Below, one piece after another: positions 51,159-64,000 of a stretch of 64,000 nt of DNA (the first letter of the stretch is position 1; every line of letters begins with the position of its first letter). A program made the translations under genes and the position numbers. The stretch is taken from the NCBI GenBank assembly GCA_035582835.1, contig JAYKAV010003044.1:2760627-2824626 (forward strand), in the 5' to 3' direction. Below the pieces are notes generated by a model that worked only from the letters and a program-made list of their open reading frames with translations, did not search any database and was not told the origin of the DNA. This DNA comes from Phoebastria nigripes (Eukaryota; Chordata; Aves; Procellariiformes; Diomedeidae).

Positions 51159-54100
51159 AGGTATAAAATAAACTCTGGCTAAACGCAAGGTCAAAGTTAT
51201 TTTGTGTGTCAAAAAGAAATTTCAAGAGAAACTTTGGTTTAAAGGAAATGGGAAAAATAATGTATTTTTCCTTTAAGAGTGGGGTGACGTATATATGATG
51301 ACAGTGTGCTCTTCCCTGCCTTGTAGATACATTGATACTGCAGTTGATGATCAGTGCTGAAAGATGGTCCCTTTCTTTTTAAGTCCTGTAGTTGGCCTCC
51401 TTCCTGTTTAATGAAGGAAAGCAATGAAGGGTTAACACCTTGTGACCACAGACTGCGAGTATTCAGAATTTGGCTGTGATGGGAGATTTCTGCTGTAAAT
51501 GAGAGTTTTCAGCTATCTAGGCTGTTCTCCCAGTTTCTGTAAGGACAGCACAGGCGGCTTTAAAATGCAGATTCCTCCCAGAGGTTCCCCCTCCCCTTTC
51601 TAAATGCAGTGATTATGTTTTGTCAGCATTTCTCTCACTTTTTTGACTTTCTATGAAAGGCCATATTGATTAAAGAATAGTATCTATTGAAGTGCGTTTA
51701 TAAGATTTTGTTCTCTTGCTGCCATGAAGTTGATGTTACTTCCTGCGTGGGCAGATCTTTGCCAAGAACTTCTTGAGGTTTCCATCTCTCGCATCTCAGC
51801 CTTCTGCAGATCCTATCCATAAGGCACAGAGCAGTAGAGCCCTGTTCACTTCTAGTTTGCAGTCTGTTTTTTCTTTCACACAAGTCACTTTTGATTTTGT
51901 GTCTGTTTTCTGTTTTTCTTGTCTTGCTTAAGACCTTCCTAACATTCATGAACATTCTTCTTTCTGTCAGAGACATCNGCGCGTCTTTTGAATAGGTTTA
52001 TGTAAATAAAAATGGGTGATTAAAGAGCAATGCCTTTTCTCCCCTCTGCACTGCTGGTGTCTTACCTGTGAGGTTCTCTGCTTGCTGGCTTCCTTTACTT
52101 GCCTATAAGGCTCAGTGCACAAAGTAATGCAGGTAATGCAATCAGACTGCATATGGTGGAAAAGAGCATTCTTCCCTAGGTTTCAATATTGCTGGATCTG
52201 ACTGTGCAAAGATCAACGATCCTAGCCAGATTTCCCCAATGCAGCAGCCTAATGAATTTGTTGCTAGGCAGATTATCCAGCTTCAATTTCTATTTCTCAT
52301 ACATGTAGGAGCTTAGGAGAAGGTATCAATAAAGACCCATACAAATGCTTGTACCAGCACAGGAACTGTGAAAAGAATAGGGGAATGGAAAACAGTCAGT
52401 GGAGTATAGGGAGGGTATAGGACAGCTGAGTGGGTTCTTATGGAAGAGAAAAAATTAAAAAGGAAAAAGGAGAGAATTGCTAGCTCTAGTTGTTGTTAAA
52501 CTCTTCTATAAATTCTGACTTGTGTGAGCACCGTAGAACACCCGCTGAGGTCTGTGCTCCCTTCAAGAGGAAAGTAGAGGGAGTCAGTTCCTGTGAATGT
52601 GGTTTGTGATAATGTTCCTACCTGGGGCTGCATNCTCACAGGGCAAAAAAAATCTGAGGTGGTTCCCATACAGATCTCTCTGGTCTTTTTTTTATCATCT
52701 TAGCCAGTATTGCTGGGGTTTAAAAGATACTTAGTAAGGAGGGAAGGATACGTTCACTGTATTCCCTCAAGTGCTGAGAACTGAAGGAGGCTGGCTGACA
52801 GTACCAGATCATGCAGCAGGGTTGGGTTAAAACAAAGGAAAAGGCAGTGGTCACTTAATTAGGGATAGACCAAATGCCACTGAGATCTTGTAATGCAGAC
52901 TATGGACTCGTCTGCGTGAGGATGGTGGTGACAGTGCAACATGAGGCTTGAAGCTGAACAGGAGCCATAGGTAGTGTGGATGCTTGTTTTCAAAAAGGAG
53001 CAGCTTACTTCTAGCAATATTAAAGTGATTAGGAACAAGGTTAACAAACCCATTGTAAACTATTGTGGTGGCAACCCGAAACTGCCTAAGCATTTGTTAG
53101 CACCTATGTTAAAAAGACAGTCTTCACTCATACAAGTATAATGTCACTTCGCTTAAATAGTCAGTCCCTGCTGCTTCTTTTCATTAGATGGAAGTCACTA
53201 GAGAAACTCTTCATGGCCTTATTTCCCCCAGACATGCAGATGAAAGGCCAGACTGGCTGCACACCATGCATGGGTCTTGGGTCTCTAGCTAATCAGGCTG
53301 TGAGCAGCCAAGAGTTCAATGTGTGCTAGCACTGAACGGGACAGAAATGTGGCTGTTGGTTTGTTTCTGCAAGAACGGGTTGTTGGTTTGTTGGCCCAGG
53401 TTTGTCTCCAGTCTGATCCTTGCCGTGGCTGTGCAGAACTTGTCGTTTCCACCACAGGTTGCTGTGAAGAGCTGCTTCCTGAAAAGCTCGGTAAGAGTCT
53501 GTACCAAGGCTAGGGAGCAAACCTAGATGTAGTGGGGTCAAGAGGATGGGACAAGACAGGCTTTACAAGGTCCAGCCAAGTCTGGACATGTTGAAAATGG
53601 GCCAGCAAGAACAATGAGGAAACCTGTTTGACTGACACGCTGCAGTAACGCAAGTGTGAGATGTTCCTGGCTGCAGAATCGCAGATGTCACTTGGTACTC
53701 CTGCCAACTGAAGGAGGATGAAGTGGAGAGAGGAGAAGGAATTTCTAATATAATTCAGTGCCACAGAAGATCGTTGACTCAAACGTTCTGCGTGGCGACT
53801 GGATTTAATAAAGACTGTGATAATTTCATGGCTGCTATCCACATTTGCAGGCCTGTGAGCCCGTCGGATTTAGTGAATCCTGTACTCGGGGCAGTGCCAG
53901 TGGGTGCAAGAAGGGATTCTTGCACTACCCTGTATGTTAGCACCGTTTTGCCCAGGAGTAGGCTGAAGTTTGTTGACTGTCAGGCAGTTATACCGCCCTA
54001 TAGCCGAAGGTGGGAGGTAAAGGGCACTAGGTGCAACCAGGACTGCAGTGTACGCAGAACAAAATGATCAGAACAGTGATGTTTGGAATCCCCATCAGCC

Positions 54101-54983
54101 AGGACTTTTGCTCCAAAAGGACAAGCAGGGAAGACGGCTCCTCCAGAGCCATGCTGAGAAACCTGGCTTATGCCNGAGCCAATGACAAAATCTTTCCTCA
54201 GCGCCTCAAGCCCAGCTGAGAGCTGACCCAGCCTGGTTTGTGGGGATGGCTGGGAGGTCAGAAACATTGGCCGATGGCCAGGCAAAACTTCAGTTACACA
54301 AAATTCCTTGAGACTTGTCTTCAGATTGTTCTCTCCTGTGATTTTATTTGGCTGTTACTTTAAAAATGCATATGTTTTCTACAGCTAGCAGGGTAACTAG
54401 CTGCATTATCTCTGCATTACTTTTACTGAGGTCTGCATATAGATGGTAGAAACCACCTCCTAGCTCAATAAGAAGCGAAGGCAGCTCAGGGCAGAAGGCT
54501 GTTGAGGAGGGAACCCTGATGGGTTGGGCAGGATTGCGGCGAGAGGCGCCTTCCCAGCCTTGCTGCTCTTTTGCATGAAGTGCCTGGCTTATCAAATGTT
54601 TCATGGGTGTGGTTTAATTTTAAAAAAATCTGCAATGCAATCTGTGCTCTAATTTGAGGACACCATTTAGTGATTTTAATTGTGTGACAGTATTTTAGTA
54701 TTTTCAATACCCAGTAGTAGGTTAATGACTGTTCCTTGAAGAATGGAGTTTATATAACACAAGTCATTACATAAGGAGGCTGATTGTGGCCTGAGGAACA
54801 GAAGGAAAACAAATATGCAAGAATGCAAAACCCAGAACAAGCAAACTCTACTTTGATGGCCCTGAGAAGCCCAAAAAATAGATGACACTTGGGTTCCAGC
54901 AAGGTGAAACTAACCTTGAGGAGGGCTGAGGACTTGGAGGTGAAAGCACGGCACGACACGAAGTAACAACCGTCAAGCTACGT

Positions 54984-55010
54984 GCTACCACGCATTTCCC
55001 ACGTGGTGGC
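54984..55010 (+). promoter_or_regulatory. E-box within an imperfect hairpin upstream of TMEM240
   Basis: GCTACCACG (54984-54992) can pair along its full length with CGTGGTGGC (55002-55010), counting one G-U pair, around a 9-nt loop. The right arm overlaps the E-box CACGTG at 55000-55005. The surrounding 70 bp are richer in CpG than the flanking intergenic DNA. A regulatory role is only inferred. Confidence 0.3.
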
Positions 55011-55061
55011 TGTAATGTCCTCTGTTCATCCAGATTGCACGGTTTACATTAAAAAGAACAA

Positions 55062-55081
55062 CAAGCAAGCAAGCAAGCAAA
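55062..55081. repeat. (AAGC)n microsatellite
   Basis: About five tandem AAGC units just upstream of the TMEM240 CpG island. Confidence 0.8.
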
Positions 55082-55489
55082 AAGTTATTGGCTGGTCACT
55101 TATTTTCTTTTATTTCTCCCAGAAGCTCCTAAACATGGCCTGAGTCGGACTGACCCAATAGCATGGAGAACCTGGAGCACGACCTTTTACTTGGACCTTA
55201 GATCTCAGGTTTGATCGACGGAACAAAGTTGTACGGGGTAATTTTATTTCTGTCACAAAAGTGAGTGGGTCTCCTGTGTCTGCATCACCCCAGCTTTTCT
55301 TAGGGGGGCCAAGTCCGGGGGAGATGCTTGGCAGAGGAAGGAATTGCTCCCATGCTCGGAGAAGCGCTGGGCACCCACAGCCTTCTTTGGGTGCCCCTTC
55401 AGGCATCTTCCCCGAGCCAGGGGCGAGCGGGCGCTCGGCCCCAGGAGGACCCAGGCTGACCTGGGGCCGAGGGCTGGGAGACCCCCCCC

Positions 55490-55700
55490 NNNNNNNNNNN
55501 NNNNNNNNNNNNNNNNNNNNNNNNNNNNNNNNNNNNNNNNNNNNNNNNNNNNNNNNNNNNNNNNNNNNNNNNNNNNNNNNNNNNNNNNNNNNNNNNNNNN
55601 NNNNNNNNNNNNNNNNNNNNNNNNNNNNNNNNNNNNNNNNNNNNNNNNNNNNNNNNNNNNNNNNNNNNNNNNNNNNNNNNNNNNNNNNNNNNNNNNNNNN
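55490..55700. other. Assembly gap (211 N)
   Basis: An unbroken run of N inside the CpG island, with a C run on the left flank and CCCGCCGCCCGGGG on the right. Its true length is unknown. Confidence 0.99.
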
Positions 55701-56160
55701 CCCGCCGCCCGGGGCGGGGGGTGCCGGCTGTGCCCGAGCGCGGGATGGGGCCGGGCCCGTGGCCCCTCCGGGATGCGAGGAGGACGGGGCCGACCCCGGG
55801 CGGGAGGAAGGGCGGGGTGAGGATGGCGTGTGGGACTCGAAATGCGGCCAAGCGCCGCTGCCGGGGCTTCGCTCGGGAAAAGCGTGTGGCTGCGAGGCGG
55901 GGGAAGCCCCGCAAGGGCAGGTCCGCAGAGCTGTCGCTGCTGCTGTCGCTCGCAATGAGCCGCTCTCGGAGCAGCGCCTCCCCACGTAGGTAAATGCCCG
56001 GGGTGGGGAGGGGGCGGCCGGCTCTGCCTGGGCGCATCTCCCCGCTGCATCCCGCATCCCTCCCCCGTGCAGAGCCGGCGGCGCGGAGCCACCCGGGCCC
56101 GGGAGGGGCTGGGCCGGGGGCTTCCAGCACGGAGCCGAGCAGCGGGGACACGCAGCCCCG

Positions 56161-56215
56161 AGCCGGGAGGGGGTTGGGTTTTTTTTGGGGGGGGGTGGTG
56201 GTGGTGGTTTGGGGT
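56161..56215 (+). repeat. G-run tract with G-quadruplex potential
   Basis: GGGAGGGGG, GGG, a run of about ten G, several TGG units and GGGG follow one another with short T-rich loops, about 530-580 bp upstream of the TMEM240 start codon. Confidence 0.7.
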
Positions 56216-56743
56216 ATTTTTTTTTTGTACCGATCGGGAGGGGGCTGATTTTGGGGAGGGTCGGGGAAGAGGATGCAATGAGGCTCCCCCGGACTGGGTG
56301 ATTTTTGCAGCCTGCCTCCTCCTCCCCCTGCCTCCCCCCCGGTTTTGGCTGGCTCGCTTTCCAGTTGCTGCATGAAGGGCTGTGCTTGTGGCGGTGTGTG
56401 CCCGCTCCCGGAGACGTGGCGCACCTCCCTCGGCGGAGGCCGGGGAGAGGCCGGGGGAAGGGGAGATAGATATATATTTTTTTTTTTTTTACCTGTCACA
56501 TTTGTCCTAGAAAAATAAAAAAATAAAACGGGCAGGGCGAGGGAGCCCGAGGCATCCCCGGCACGGGGGAGTGCGTGTGTGTGTGCGGGGGGCGCCCCGC
56601 CGCCCCGCCGCCCCCCGCCGCACCGCAGCGTGCGGGCACCGAGCGCGATGCGCCCCGGGCTGAGCTCTGCGGAATAGCGCGGCCGCCGCTCGCTGTCCGC
56701 GGGCTGGGGGCGGACGGACCCGACCGCTGGCAATTCCCTATTG

Positions 56744-64000
<7,257 letters not shown>

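Larger units (their letters stand above)
48760..55230. other. Intergenic region between SSU72 and TMEM240
   Basis: About 6.5 kb with no recognisable exon or transposon. Small simple repeats occur: GGAT units near 50850-50865, a TA/CA-rich patch near 51128-51158, and AAGC units near 55062-55081. A CpG-richer patch with an E-box lies at about 54940-55010. Open frames reach about 114 codons without family features. Confidence 0.55.
55250..56740. promoter_or_regulatory. CpG island and promoter region of TMEM240
   Basis: Strongly GC- and CpG-rich sequence lies directly upstream of the TMEM240 start codon, interrupted by a gap of N. The part from 56160 to 56220 is a G-run region on the + strand. 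No TATA box is evident near the expected start. The long open frames listed across the gap on both strands are artefacts of GC-richness and N. The exact transcription start cannot be placed. Confidence 0.75.

Overview
The window reads as a stretch of bird nuclear genome. Three vertebrate genes lie in a row on the + strand: FNDC10 (6893-7597, single coding exon), SSU72 (19177-48262, five coding exons) and the 5' part of TMEM240 (exons at 56744-56800 and 57030-57136; the remainder lies beyond the right edge). Human 1p36.33 has the same order and relative orientation, and that region corresponds to a bird microchromosome (chicken chromosome 21). Two truncated copies carrying avian CR1 LINE 3' ends (about 10071-10260 and 27243-27305, both minus strand) support a bird. 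I cannot name the species.

Layout: 1-6.3 kb has no recognisable gene. From 6.3 to 7.85 kb a CpG island holds the FNDC10 promoter (inverted CCAAT plus a TATA-like box) and its single-exon ORF, followed by a probable long 3' UTR to about 9.9 kb. The 10-18.4 kb intergenic stretch contains a CR1 fragment and a striking ~1 kb purine-rich minisatellite at about 12480-13440. From 18.4 to 19.7 kb is the SSU72 CpG-island promoter with a YY1-type element. SSU72 then occupies about 29 kb; its five exons join in frame to a full-length 194-residue protein. The 48.8-55.2 kb interval between SSU72 and TMEM240 shows no gene. From 55.2 to 56.8 kb is the TMEM240 CpG island, interrupted by a 211-base run of N. 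Everything after 57136 is TMEM240 intron as far as I can see.

The genes do unrelated jobs: SSU72 is an RNA polymerase II CTD Ser5 phosphatase of the 3'-end processing machinery, FNDC10 is a small single-pass type I membrane protein with a fibronectin-III-like ectodomain, and TMEM240 is a small neuronal membrane protein. They form a conserved syntenic block, not an operon or pathway.

The best observation is that SSU72 intron 2 (18.3 kb) has the hallmarks of a minor-spliceosome (U12-type) intron: a GTATCC donor, a near-consensus CTTAAC branch site 15-16 bases from the acceptor, and no polypyrimidine tract. Other items worth checking are a CpG-rich 82-nt exon-like segment inside that intron, the minisatellite with its 63-bp (21-codon) tandem copies, a start-overlapping uORF in FNDC10, and several perfect inverted repeats. 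I found no evidence of an undescribed multi-gene system.
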